Assembly: GCA_950106755.1 (NCBI GenBank)
Contig: CATNNA010000005.1
Coordinates: forward strand, 558,001-622,000
Length of the DNA: 64,000 nt
From: Climacium dendroides
Taxonomy: Eukaryota; Streptophyta; Bryopsida; Hypnales; Climaciaceae
Reading direction: 5' to 3'
Shown: piece by piece, positions 41,436-55,900 of the stretch
How the letters are laid out: the number at the start of each line of letters is the position of its first letter
How positions within the stretch are numbered: the stretch's first letter is position 1
Translations under genes and position numbers: made by a program
Notes under the pieces: generated by a model
What the model saw: only the letters and a program-made list of their open reading frames with translations
Databases searched by the model: none
Told to the model about the DNA's origin: nothing

Positions 41436-43175
41436 GAAAGCAATAGATTGGGTTGTCTTAAAGTTAAGTTTTTCCATGAATCCTAATTATTTGGAACAAT
41501 TGCAACTTGTGTGTTACGTTTTTGGACATGCTTGCACGTCAAACCGATATAATTTATTGGTTTGGTTTGTATTAAATACAGCATGATTTCTAGAGTATTT
41601 GTTTTGAAATCCATATCAAATGAAGAAGACACTGTAGGAAAGCAATAGACTGCTTTGTCTTAAAGTTAAGTTTTTCCATGAATCCTAATTATTTTGAACA
41701 ATTGCAACTTGTGTGTTACGTTTTTGGACATGCTTGCACGTCAAAACGATATAATTTATTGGTTTGGTTTGTATTAAATACAGCACGATTTCTAGAGTAT
41801 TTGTTTTGAAATCCATATCAAATGAAGAAGACACTGTAGGAAAGCAATAGGCTGGGTTGTCTTAAAATTAAGTTTTTCCATGAATCCTAAATATTTTGAA
41901 CAATTGCAACTTCTGTGTTACGTTTTTGGACATGCTTGCACGTCAAACCGATATAATTTATTGGTTTGGGTTTTATTAAATACAGCATGATTTCTAGAGT
42001 ATTTGTTTTGAAATCCATTTCAAATGAAGAAGACAGTGTAGGAAAGCAATAGGCTGGTTTGTCTTAAAGTTAAGTTTTTCCATGAATCCTAATTATTTTG
42101 AACAATTGCAACTTGTGTGTTACGTTTTTGGACATGCTTGCACGTCAAACCGATATAATTTATTGGTTTGGGTTTTATTAAATACAGCATGATTTCTAGA
42201 GTATTTGTTTTGAAATTCATTTCAAATGAAGAAGACAGTGTAGGAAAGCAATAGGCTGGTTTGTCTTAAAGTTAAGTTTTTCCATGAATCCTAATTATTT
42301 TGAACAATTGCAACTTGTGTGTTACGTTTTTGGACATGCTTGCACGTCAAACCGATATAATTTATTCGTTTGGTTTGTATTAAATACAGCATGATTTCTA
42401 GAGTATTAGTTTTGAGATCCATATCAAATGAAGAAGACAGTTAAGGAAAGCAATAGACTGGGTTGTCTTAAAATTAAGTTTTTCCATGAATCCTAATTAT
42501 TTTGAACAATTGCAACTTCTGTGTTACGTTTTTGGACATGCTTGCACGTCAAACCGATATAATTTATTGGTTTGGTTTGTATTAAATACAGCATGATTTC
42601 TAGAGTATTTGTTTTGAAATCCATATCAAATGAAGAAGACACTGTAGGAAAGCAATAGACTGCTTTGTCTTAAAGTTAAGTTTTTCCATGAATCCTAATT
42701 ATTTTGAACAATAGCAACTTGTGTGTTACGTTTTTGGACATGCTTGCACGTCAAACCGATATAATTTATTGGTTTGGTTTGTATTAAATACAGCACGATT
42801 TCTAGAGTATTTGTTTTGAAATCCATATCAAATGAAGAAGACACTGTAGAAATGCAATAGGCTGGTTTGTCTTAAAATTAAGTTTTTCCATGAATCCTAA
42901 TTATTTTGAACAATTGCAATTTGTGTATTACGTTTTTGGACATGTTTGCACGTCAAACCGATATAATTTATTGGTGTGGTTTGTATTAAATACAACACGA
43001 TTTCTAGAGTATTTGTTTGGAGATCCATATCAAATGAAGAAGACACTGTAGGAAAGCAATTGATTGGGTTGTCTTAAAGTTAAGTTTTTCCATGAATCCT
43101 AATTATTTGGAACAATTGCAACTTGTGTGTTACGTTTTTGGACATGCTTGCACGTCAAACCGATATAATTTATTG

Positions 43176-46100
43176 GTTTGGTTTGTATTAAATACAGCAT
43201 GATTTCTAGAGTATTTGTTTTGAAATCCATATCAAATGAAGAAGACACTGTAGGAAAGCAATAGACTGCTTTGTCTTAAAGTTAAGTTTTTCCATGAATC
43301 CTAATTATTTTGAACAATTGCAACTTGTGTGTTACGTTTTTGGACATGCTTGCACGTCAAAACGATATAATTTATTGGTTTGGTTTGTATTAAATACAGC
43401 ACGATTTCTAGAGTATTTGTTTTGAAATCCATATCAAATGAAAAAGACACTGTAGGAAAGCAATAGGCTGGGTTGTCTTAAAATTAAGTTTTTCCATGAA
43501 TCCTAAATATTTTGAACAATTGCAACTTCTGTGTTACGTTTTTGGACATGCTTGCACGTCAAACCGATATAATTTATTGGTTTGGGTTTTATTAAATACA
43601 GCATGATTTCTAGAGTATTTGTTTTGAAATCCATTTCAAATGAAGAAGACAGTGTAGGAAAGCAATAGGCTGGTTTGTCTTAAAGTTAAGTTTTTCCATG
43701 AATCCTAATTATTTTGAACAATTGCAACTTGTGTGTTACGTTTTTGGACATGCTTGCACGTCAAATCGATATAATTTATTTGTTTGGTTTGTATTAAATA
43801 CAGCATGATTTCTAGAGTATTAGTTTTGAGATCCATATCAAATGAAGAAGACAGTGTAGGAAAGCAATAGACTGGGTTGTCTTAAAATTAAGTTTTTCCA
43901 TGAATCCTAATTATTTTGAACAATTGCAACTTGTGTGTTACGTTTTTGGACATGCTTGCACGTCAAAACGATATAATTTATTGGTTTGGTTTGTATTAAA
44001 TACAGCACGATTTCTAGAGTATTTGTTTTGAAATCCATATCAAATGAAGAAGACACTGTAGGAAAGCAATAGGCTTGGTTGTCTTAAAATTAAGTTTTTC
44101 CATGAATCCTAAATATTTTGAACAATTGCAACTTCTGTGTTACGTTTTTGGACATGCTTGCACGTCAAACCGATATAATTTATTGGTTTGGGTTTTATTA
44201 AATACAGCATGATTTCTAGAGTATTTGTTTTGAAATCCATTTCAAATGAAGAAGACAGTGTAGGAAAGCAATAGGCTGGTTTGTCTTAAAGTTAAGTTTT
44301 TCCATGAATCCTAAATATTTTGAACAATTGCAACTTCTGTGTTACGTTTTTGGACATGCTTGCACGTCAAACCGATATAATTTATTGGTTTGGTTTGTAT
44401 TAAATACAGCACGATTTCTAGAGTATTTGTTTTGAAATCCATTTCAAATGAAGAAGACACTGTAGGAAAGCAATAGGCTGGGTTGTCTTAAAATTAAGTT
44501 TTTCCATGAATCCTAAATATTTTGAACAATTGCAACTTCTGTGTTACGTTTTTGGACATGCTTGCACATCAAATCGATATATTTTATTGGTTTGGTTTGT
44601 ATTAAATACAGCACGATTTCTAGAGTATTTGTTTTGAAATCCATATCAAATGAAGAAGACACTGTAGAAATGCAATAGGCTGGTTTGTCTTAAAATTAAG
44701 TTTTTCCATGAATCCTAATTATTTTGAACAATTGCAATTTGTGTATTACGTTTTTGGACATGTTTGCACGTCAAACCGATATAATTTATTGGTGTGGTTT
44801 GTATTAAATACAACACGATTTCTAGAGTATTTGTTTGGAGATCCATATCAAATGAAGAAGACACTGTAGGAAAGCAATTGATTGGGTTGTCTTAAAGTTA
44901 AGTTTTTCCATGAATCCTAATTATTTGGAACAATTGCAACTTGTGTGTTACGTTTTTGGACATGCTTGCACGTCAAACCGATATAATTTATTGGTTTGGT
45001 TTGTATTAAATACAGCATGATTTCTAGAGTATTTGTTTTGAAATCCATATCAAATGAAGAAGACACTGTAGGAAAGCAATAGACTGCTTTGTCTTAAAGT
45101 TAAGTTTTTCCATGAATCCTAATTATTTTGAACAATTGCAACTTGTGTGTTACGTTTTTGGACATGCTTGCACGTCAAACCGATATAATTTATTGGTTTG
45201 GTTTGTATTAAATACAGCACGATTTCTAGAGTATTTGTTTTGAAATCCATATCAAATGAAGAAGACACTGTAGGAAAGCAATAGGCTGGGTTGTCTTAAA
45301 ATTAAGTTTTTCCATGAATCCTAATTATTTTGAACAATTGCAACTTGTGTGTTACGTTTTTGGACATGCTTGCACGTCAAACCGATATAATTTATTGGTT
45401 TGGGTTTTATTAAATACAGCATGATTTCTAGAGTATTTGTTTTGAAATCCATTTCAAATGAAGAAGACAGTGTAGGAAAGCAATAGGCTGGTTTGTCTTA
45501 AAGTTAAGTTTTTCCATGAATCCTAATTATTTTGAACAATTGCAACTTGTGTGTTACGTTTTTGGACATGCTTGCACGTCAAACCGATATAATTTATTGG
45601 TTTGGGTTTTATTAAATACAGCATGATTTCTAGAGTATTTGTTTTGAAATTCATTTCAAATGAAGAAGACAGTGTAGGAAAGCAATAGGCTGGTTTGTCT
45701 TAAAGTTAAGTTTTTCCATGAATCCTAATTATTTTGAACAATTGCAAGTTTTGTGTTACGTTTTTGGACATGCTTGCACGTCAAACCGATATAATTTATT
45801 CGTTTGGTTTGTATTAAATACAGCATGATTTCTAGAGTATTTGTTTTGAAATCCATATCAAATGAAGAAGACACTGTAGGAAAGCAATAGACTGCTTTGT
45901 CTTAAAGTTAAGTTTTTCCATGAATCCTAATTATTTTGAACAATTGCAACTTGTGTGTTACGTTTTTGGACATGCTTGCACGTCAAAACGATATAATTTA
46001 TTGGTTTGGTTTGTATTAAATACAGCACGATTTCTAGAGTATTTGTTTTGAAATCCATATCAAATGAAAAAGACACTGTAGGAAAGCAATAGGCTGGGTT

Positions 46101-48467
46101 GTCTTAAAATTAAGTTTTTCCATGAATCCTAAATATTTTGAACAATTGCAACTTCTGTGTTACGTTTTTGGACATGCTTGCACGTCAAACCGATATAATT
46201 TATTGGTTTGGGTTTTATTAAATACAGCATGATTTCTAGAGTATTTGTTTTGAAATCCATTTCAAATGAAGAAGACAGTGTAGGAAAGCAATAGGCTGGT
46301 TTGTCTTAAAGTTAAGTTTTTCCATGAATCCTAATTATTTTGAACAATTGCAACTTGTGTGTTACGTTTTTGGACATGCTTGCACGTCAAATCGATATAA
46401 TTTATTTGTTTGGTTTGTATTAAATACAGCATGATTTCTAGAGTATTAGTTTTGAGATCCATATCAAATGAAGAAGACAGTGTAGGAAAGCAATAGACTG
46501 GGTTGTCTTAAAATTAAGTTTTTCCATGAATCCTAATTATTTTGAACAATTGCAACTTGTGTGTTACGTTTTTGGACATGCTTGCACGTCAAAACGATAT
46601 AATTTATTGGTTTGGTTTGTATTAAATACAGCACGATTTCTAGAGTATTTGTTTTGAAATCCATATCAAATGAAGAAGACACTGTAGGAAAGCAATAGGC
46701 TTGGTTGTCTTAAAATTAAGTTTTTCCATGAATCCTAAATATTTTGAACAATTGCAACTTCTGTGTTACGTTTTTGGACATGCTTGCACGTCAAACCGAT
46801 ATAATTTATTGGTTTGGGTTTTATTAAATACAGCATGATTTCTAGAGTATTTGTTTTGAAATCCATTTCAAATGAAGAAGACAGTGTAGGAAAGCAATAG
46901 GCTGGTTTGTCTTAAAGTTAAGTTTTTCCATGAATCCTAAATATTTTGAACAATTGCAACTTCTGTGTTACGTTTTTGGACATGCTTGCACGTCAAACCG
47001 ATATAATTTATTGGTTTGGTTTGTATTAAATACAGCACGATTTCTAGAGTATTTGTTTTGAAATCCATTTCAAATGAAGAAGACACTGTAGGAAAGCAAT
47101 AGGCTGGGTTGTCTTAAAATTAAGTTTTTCCATGAATCCTAAATATTTTGAACAATTGCAACTTCTGTGTTACGTTTTTGGACATGCTTGCACATCAAAT
47201 CGATATATTTTATTGGTTTGGTTTGTATTAAATACAGCACGATTTCTAGAGTATTTGTTTTGAAATCCATATCAAATGAAGAAGACACTGTAGAAATGCA
47301 ATAGGCTGGTTTGTCTTAAAATTAAGTTTTTCCATGAATCCTAATTATTTTGAACAATTGCAATTTGTGTATTACGTTTTTGGACATGTTTGCACGTCAA
47401 ACCGATATAATTTATTGGTGTGGTTTGTATTAAATACAACACGATTTCTAGAGTATTTGTTTGGAGATCCATATCAAATGAAGAAGACACTGTAGGAAAG
47501 CAATTGATTGGGTTGTCTTAAAGTTAAGTTTTTCCATGAATCCTAATTATTTGGAACAATTGCAACTTGTGTGTTACGTTTTTGGACATGCTTGCACGTC
47601 AAACCGATATAATTTATTGGTTTGGTTTGTATTAAATACAGCATGATTTCTAGAGTATTTGTTTTGAAATCCATATCAAATGAAGAAGACACTGTAGGAA
47701 AGCAATAGACTGCTTTGTCTTAAAGTTAAGTTTTTCCATGAATCCTAATTATTTTGAACAATTGCAACTTGTGTGTTACGTTTTTGGACATGCTTGCACG
47801 TCAAACCGATATAATTTATTGGTTTGGTTTGTATTAAATACAGCACGATTTCTAGAGTATTTGTTTTGAAATCCATATCAAATGAAGAAGACACTGTAGG
47901 AAAGCAATAGGCTGGGTTGTCTTAAAATTAAGTTTTTCCATGAATCCTAATTATTTTGAACAATTGCAACTTCTGTGTTACGTTTTTGGACATGCTTGCA
48001 CGTCAAACCGATATAATTTATTGGTTTGGGTTTTATTAAATACAGCATGATTTCTAGAGTATTTGTTTTGAAATCCATTTCAAATGAAGAAGACAGTGTA
48101 GGAAAGCAATAGGCTGGTTTGTCTTAAAGTTAAGTTTTTCCATGAATCCTAATTATTTTGAACAATTGCAACTTGTGTGTTACGTTTTTGGACATGCTTG
48201 CACGTCAAACCGATATAATTTATTGGTTTGGGTTTTATTAAATACAGCATGATTTCTAGAGTATTTGTTTTGAAATTCATTTCAAATGAAGAAGACAGTG
48301 TAGGAAAGCAATAGGCTGGTTTGTCTTAAAGTTAAGTTTTTCCATGAATCCTAATTATTTTGAACAATTGCAAGTTTTGTGTTACGTTTTTGGACATGCT
48401 TGCACGTCAAACCGATATAATTTATTCGTTTGGTTTGTATTAAATACAGCATGATTTCTAGAGTATT
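43176..48467. repeat. 13-monomer tandem duplication (2,626 bp)
   Basis: Bases 43,176-45,841 match 45,802-48,467. I saw one mismatch, g at 45,347 against c at 47,973 (cttgtg/cttctg). Shared rare states are gaaaaagacac (43,441 and 46,067), aaatcgat, ggcttgg, cacatcaaatcg (44,565 and 47,191), gtagaaatgc, gtgtgg, gaaattc, caagttttg and ttattcg. The match exceeds the period by 40 bp, consistent with a simple tandem duplication whose exchange lies in 45,802-45,841. Confidence 0.87.
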
Positions 48468-49308
48468 AGTTTTGAGATCCATATCAAATGAAGAAGACAG
48501 TTAAGGAAAGCAATAGACTGGGTTGTCTTAAAATTAAGTTTTTCCATGAATCCTAATTATTTTGAACAATTGCAACTTCTGTGTTACGTTTTTGGACATG
48601 CTTGCACGTCAAACCGATATAATTTATTGGTTTGGTTTGTATTAAATACAGCATGATTTTTAGAGTATTTGTTTTGAAATCCATATCAAATGAAGAAGAC
48701 ACTGTAGGAAAGCAATAGGCTTGGTTGTCTTAAAATTAAGTTTTTCCATGAATCCTAATTATTTTGAACAATAGCAACTTGTGTGTTACGTTTTTGGACA
48801 TGCTTGCACGTCAAACCGATATAATTTATTTGTTTGGTTTGTATTAAATACAGCATGATTTCTAGAGTATTAGTTTTGAGATCCATATCAAATGAAGAAG
48901 ACAGTGTAGGAAAGCAATAGACTGGGTTGTCTTAAAATTAAGTTTTTCCATGAATCCTAATTATTTTGAACAATTGCAACTTGTGTGTTACGTTTTTGGA
49001 CATGCTTGCACGTCAAAACGATATAATTTATTGGTTTGGTTTGTATTAAATACAGCACGATTTCTAGAGTATTTGTTTTGAAATCCATATCAAATGAAGA
49101 AGACACTGTAGGAAAGCAATAGGCTTGGTTGTCTTAAAATTAAGTTTTTCCATGAATCCTAAATATTTTGAACAATAGCAACTTGTGTGTTACGTTTTTG
49201 GACATGCTTGCACGTCAAACCGATATAATTTATTGGTTTGGGTTTTATTAAATACAGTATGATTTCTAGAGTATTTGTTTTGAAATCCATTTCAAATGAA
49301 GAAGACAG
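46420..49308. repeat. Block with sister copy 51 monomers downstream
   Basis: This block aligns to about 56,722-59,610 at an offset of 10,302 bp (51 x 202). Shared rare states are ggcttgg (46,699 and 57,001), cacatcaaatcg (47,191 and 57,493), gtgtgg (47,417 and 57,719), ttattcg, cagttaagg, the gcatgattttt unit (48,651 and 58,953), caatagc and cagtatg. Scattered mismatches are present, for example cttctg/cttgtg and caagttttg/caacttgtg, so it is older than the tandem blocks. Confidence 0.75.
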
Positions 49309-49788
49309 TGTAGGAAAGCAATAGGCTTGGTTGTCTTAAAATTAAGTTTTTCCATGAATCCTAAATATTTTGAACAATTGCAACTTGTGTGTTACGTTTT
49401 TGGACATGCTTGCACGTCAAAACGATATAATTTATTGGTTTGGTTTGTATTAAATACAGCACGATTTCTAGAGTATTTGTTTTGAAATCCATATCAAATG
49501 AAGAAGACAGTGTAGGAAAGCAATAGACTGGGTTGTCTTAAAATTAAGTTTTTCCATGAATCCTAATTATTTTGAACAATTGCAACTTGTGTGTTACGTT
49601 TTTGGACATGCTTGCACGTCAAAACGATATAATTTATTGGTTTGGTTTGTATTAAATACAGCACGATTTCTAGAGTATTTGTTTTGAAATCCATATCAAA
49701 TGAAGAAGACACTGTAGGAAAGCAATAGGCTGGGTTGTCTTAAAATTAAGTTTTTCCATGAATCCTAAATATTTTGAACAATTGCAAC

Positions 49789-52700
49789 TTGTGTGTTACG
49801 TTTTTGGACATGCTTGCACGTCAAACCGATATAATTTATTGGTTTGGGTTTTATTAAATACAGCATGATTTCTAGAGTATTTGTTTTGAAATCCATTTCA
49901 AATGAAGAAGACAGTGTAGGAAAGCAATAGGCTGGGTTGTCTTAAAGTTAAGTTTTTCCATGAATCCTAATTATTTTGAACAATTGCAACTTGTGTGTTA
50001 CGTTTTTGGACATGCTTGCACGTCAAACCGATATAATTTATTGGTTTGGGTTTTATTAAATACAGCATGATTTCTAGAGTATTTGTTTTGAAATTCATTT
50101 CAAATGAAGAAGACAGTGTAGGAAAGCAATAGGCTGGTTTGTCTTAAAGTTAAGTTTTTCCATGAATCCTAATTATTTTGAACAATTGCAAGTTTTGTGT
50201 TACGTTTTTGGACATGCTTGCACGTCAAACCGATATAATTTATTCGTTTGGTTTGTATTAAATACAGCATGATTTCTAGAGTATTAGTTTTGAGATCCAT
50301 ATCAAATGAAGAAGACAGTTAAGGAAAGCAATAGACTGGGTTGTCTTAAAATTAAGTTTTTCCATGAATCCTAAATATTTTGAACAATTGCAACTTCTGT
50401 GTTACGTTTTTGGACATGCTTGCACGTCAAACCGATATAATTTATTGGTTTGGGTTTTATTAAATACAGCATGATTTCTAGAGTATTTGTTTTGAAATCC
50501 ATTTCAAATGTCAAAGACACTGTAGGAAAGCAATAGGCTGGCTTGTCTTAAAACTAAGTTTTTCCATGAATCCTAAATATTTTGAACAATTGCAACTTCT
50601 GTGTTACGTTTTTGGACATGCTTGCACGTCAAACCGATATAATTTATTGGTTTGGGTTTTATTAAATACAGTATGATTTCTAGAGTATTTGTTTTGAAAT
50701 CCATTTCAAATGAAGAAGACACTGTAGGAAAGCAATAGATTGGGTTGTCTTAAAGTTAAGTTTTTCCATGAATCCTAATTATTTTGAACAATTGCAACTT
50801 GTGTGTTACGTTTTTGGACATGCTTGCACGTCAAACCGATATAATTTATTGGTTTGGTTTGTATTAAATACAGCATGATTTCTAGAGTATTTGTTTTGAA
50901 ATCCATATCAAATGAAGAAGACACTGTAGGAAAGCAATAGACTGCTTTGTCTTAAAGTTAAGTTTTTCCATGAATCCTAATTATTTTGAACAATTGCAAC
51001 TTGTGTGTTACGTTTTTGGACATGCTTGCACGTCAAACCGATATAATTTATTGGTTTGGTTTGTATTAAATACAGCACGATTTCTAGAGTATTTGTTTTG
51101 AAATCCATATCAAATGAAGAAGACACTGTAGGAAAGCAATAGGCTGGGTTGTCTTAAAATTAAGTTTTTCCATGAATCCTAAATATTTTGAACAATTGCA
51201 ACTTGTGTGTTACGTTTTTGGACATGCTTGCACGTCAAACCGATATAATTTATTGGTTTGGGTTTTATTAAATACAGCATGATTTCTAGAGTATTTGTTT
51301 TGAAATCCATTTCAAATGAAGAAGACAGTGTAGGAAAGCAATAGGCTGGTTTGTCTTAAAGTTAAGTTTTTCCATGAATCCTAATTATTTTGAACAATTG
51401 CAACTTGTGTGTTACGTTTTTGGACATGCTTGCACGTCAAACCGATATAATTTATTGGTTTGGGTTTTATTAAATACAGCATGATTTCTAGAGTATTTGT
51501 TTTGAAATTCATTTCAAATGAAGAAGACAGTGTAGGAAAGCAATAGGCTGGTTTGTCTTAAAGTTAAGTTTTTCCATGAATCCTAATTATTTTGAACAAT
51601 TGCAAGTTTTGTGTTACGTTTTTGGACATGCTTGCACGTCAAACCGATATAATTTATTCGTTTGGTTTGTATTAAATACAGCATGATTTCTAGAGTATTA
51701 GTTTTGAGATCCATATCAAATGAAGAAGACAGTTAAGGAAAGCAATAGACTGGGTTGTCTTAAAATTAAGTTTTTCCATGAATCCTAATTATTTTGAACA
51801 ATTGCAACTTCTGTGTTACGTTTTTGGACATGCTTGCACGTCAAACCGATATAATTTATTGGTTTGGTTTGTATTAAATACAGCATGATTTCTAGAGTAT
51901 TTGTTTTGAAATCCATATCAAATGAAGAAGACACTGTAGGAAAGCAATAGACTGCTTTGTCTTAAAGTTAAGTTTTTCCATGAATCCTAATTATTTTGAA
52001 CAATAGCAACTTGTGTGTTACGTTTTTGGACATGCTTGCACGTCAAACCGATATAATTTATTGGTTTGGTTTGTATTAAATACAGCATGATTTCTAGAGT
52101 ATTAGTTTTGAGATCCATATCAAATGAAGAAGACAGTGTAGGAAAGCAATAGACTGGGTTGTCTTAAAATTAAGTTTTTCCATGAATCCTAATTATTTTG
52201 AACAATTGCAAGTTGTGTGTTACGTTTTTGGACATGCTTGCACGTCAAAACGATATAATTTATTGGTTTGGTTTGTATTAAATACAGCACGATTTCTAGA
52301 GTATTTGTTTTGAAATCCATATCAAATGAAGAAGACACTGTAGGAAAGCAATAGGCTGGGTTGTCTTAAAATTAAGTTTTTCCATGAATCCTAAATATTT
52401 TGAACAATTGCAACTTCTGTGTTACGTTTTTGGACATGCTTGCACGTCAAACCGATATAATTTATTGGATTGGGTTTTATTAAATACAGCAAGATTTCTA
52501 GAGTATTTGTTTTGAAATCCATTTCAAATGAAGAAGACAGTGTAGGAAAGCAATAGGCTGGTTTGTCTTAAAGTTAAGTTTTTCCATGAATCCTAATTAT
52601 TTTGAACAATTGCAACTTGTGTGTTACGTTTTTGGACATGCTTGCACGTCAAACCGATATAATTTATTGGTTTGGGTTTTATTAAATACAGCATGATTTC

Positions 52701-55700
52701 TAGAGTATTTGTTTTCAAATTCATTTCAAATGAAGAAGACAGTGTAGGAAAGCAATAGGCTGGTTTGTCTTAAAGTTAAGTTTTTCCATGAATCCTAATT
52801 ATTTTGAACAATTGCAAGTTGTGTGTTACGTTTTTGGACATGCTTGCACGTCAAACCGATATAATTTATTGGTTTGGGTTTTATTAAATACAGCATGATT
52901 TCTAGAGTATTTGTTTTGAAATCCATTTCAAATGAAGAAGACAGTGTAGGAAAGCAATAGGCTGGGTTGTCTTAAAGTTAAGTTTTTCCATGAATCCTAA
53001 TTATTTTGAACAATTGCAACTTGTGTGTTACGTTTTTGGACATGCTTGCACGTCAAACCGATATAATTTATTGGTTTGGGTTTTATTAAATACAGCATGA
53101 TTTCTAGAGTATTTGTTTTGAAATTCATTTCAAATGAAGAAGACAGTGTAGGAAAGCAATAGGCTGGTTTGTCTTAAAGTTAAGTTTTTCCATGAATCCT
53201 AATTATTTTGAACAATTGCAAGTTTTGTGTTACGTTTTTGGACATGCTTGCACGTCAAACCGATATAATTTATTCGTTTGGTTTGTATTAAATACAGCAT
53301 GATTTCTAGAGTATTAGTTTTGAGATCCATATCAAATGAAGAAGACAGTTAAGGAAAGCAATAGACTGGGTTGTCTTAAAATTAAGTTTTTCCATGAATC
53401 CTAAATATTTTGAACAATTGCAACTTCTGTGTTACGTTTTTGGACATGCTTGCACGTCAAACCGATATAATTTATTGGTTTGGGTTTTATTAAATACAGC
53501 ATGATTTCTAGAGTATTTGTTTTGAAATCCATTTCAAATGTCAAAGACACTGTAGGAAAGCAATAGGCTGGCTTGTCTTAAAACTAAGTTTTTCCATGAA
53601 TCCTAAATATTTTGAACAATTGCAACTTCTGTGTTACGTTTTTGGACATGCTTGCACGTCAAACCGATATAATTTATTGGTTTGGGTTTTATTAAATACA
53701 GTATGATTTCTAGAGTATTTGTTTTGAAATCCATTTCAAATGAAGAAGACACTGTAGGAAAGCAATAGATTGGGTTGTCTTAAAGTTAAGTTTTTCCATG
53801 AATCCTAATTATTTTGAACAATTGCAACTTGTGTGTTACGTTTTTGGACATGCTTGCACGTCAAACCGATATAATTTATTGGTTTGGTTTGTATTAAATA
53901 CAGCATGATTTCTAGAGTATTTGTTTTGAAATCCATATCAAATGAAGAAGACACTGTAGGAAAGCAATAGACTGCTTTGTCTTAAAGTTAAGTTTTTCCA
54001 TGAATCCTAATTATTTTGAACAATTGCAACTTGTGTGTTACGTTTTTGGACATGCTTGCACGTCAAACCGATATAATTTATTGGTTTGGTTTGTATTAAA
54101 TACAGCACGATTTCTAGAGTATTTGTTTTGAAATCCATATCAAATGAAGAAGACACTGTAGGAAAGCAATAGGCTGGGTTGTCTTAAAATTAAGTTTTTC
54201 CATGAATCCTAAATATTTTGAACAATTGCAACTTGTGTGTTACGTTTTTGGACATGCTTGCACGTCAAACCGATATAATTTATTGGTTTGGGTTTTATTA
54301 AATACAGCATGATTTCTAGAGTATTTGTTTTGAAATCCATTTCAAATGAAGAAGACAGTGTAGGAAAGCAATAGGCTGGTTTGTCTTAAAGTTAAGTTTT
54401 TCCATGAATCCTAATTATTTTGAACAATTGCAACTTGTGTGTTACGTTTTTGGACATGCTTGCACGTCAAACCGATATAATTTATTGGTTTGGGTTTTAT
54501 TAAATACAGCATGATTTCTAGAGTATTTGTTTTGAAATTCATTTCAAATGAAGAAGACAGTGTAGGAAAGCAATAGGCTGGTTTGTCTTAAAGTTAAGTT
54601 TTTCCATGAATCCTAATTATTTTGAACAATTGCAAGTTTTGTGTTACGTTTTTGGACATGCTTGCACGTCAAACCGATATAATTTATTCGTTTGGTTTGT
54701 ATTAAATACAGCATGATTTCTAGAGTATTAGTTTTGAGATCCATATCAAATGAAGAAGACAGTTAAGGAAAGCAATAGACTGGGTTGTCTTAAAATTAAG
54801 TTTTTCCATGAATCCTAATTATTTTGAACAATTGCAACTTCTGTGTTACGTTTTTGGACATGCTTGCACGTCAAACCGATATAATTTATTGGTTTGGTTT
54901 GTATTAAATACAGCATGATTTCTAGAGTATTTGTTTTGAAATCCATATCAAATGAAGAAGACACTGTAGGAAAGCAATAGACTGCTTTGTCTTAAAGTTA
55001 AGTTTTTCCATGAATCCTAATTATTTTGAACAATAGCAACTTGTGTGTTACGTTTTTGGACATGCTTGCACGTCAAACCGATATAATTTATTGGTTTGGT
55101 TTGTATTAAATACAGCATGATTTCTAGAGTATTAGTTTTGAGATCCATATCAAATGAAGAAGACAGTGTAGGAAAGCAATAGACTGGGTTGTCTTAAAAT
55201 TAAGTTTTTCCATGAATCCTAATTATTTTGAACAATTGCAAGTTGTGTGTTACGTTTTTGGACATGCTTGCACGTCAAAACGATATAATTTATTGGTTTG
55301 GTTTGTATTAAATACAGCACGATTTCTAGAGTATTTGTTTTGAAATCCATATCAAATGAAGAAGACACTGTAGGAAAGCAATAGGCTGGGTTGTCTTAAA
55401 ATTAAGTTTTTCCATGAATCCTAAATATTTTGAACAATTGCAACTTCTGTGTTACGTTTTTGGACATGCTTGCACGTCAAACCGATATAATTTATTGGTT
55501 TGGGTTTTATTAAATACAGCAAGATTTCTAGAGTATTTGTTTTGAAATCCATTTCAAATGAAGAAGACAGTGTAGGAAAGCAATAGGCTGGTTTGTCTTA
55601 AAGTTAAGTTTTTCCATGAATCCTAATTATTTTGAACAATTGCAACTTGTGTGTTACGTTTTTGGACATGCTTGCACGTCAAACCGATATAATTTATTGG

Positions 55701-55900
55701 TTTGGGTTTTATTAAATACAGCATGATTTCTAGAGTATTTGTTTTCAAATTCATTTCAAATGAAGAAGACAGTGTAGGAAAGCAATAGGCTGGTTTGTCT
55801 TAAAGTTAAGTTTTTCCATGAATCCTAATTATTTTGAACAATTGCAAGTTGTGTGTTACGTTTTTGGACATGCTTGCACGTCAAACCGATATAATTTATT
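49789..55900. repeat. 15-monomer tandem duplication (3,030 bp)
   Basis: Bases 49,789-52,870 match 52,819-55,900. The only mismatch I found is ttggat at 52,469 against ttggtt at 55,499. Shared markers include gtcaaagacactg with aaaactaag (50,510 and 53,540), cagtatg, caagttttg twice per copy, cagttaagg twice, caatagc, cagcaag (52,491 and 55,521) and gttttcaaattc (52,711 and 55,741). The match exceeds the period by 52 bp. This is the largest and one of the youngest duplications in the window. Confidence 0.88.
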
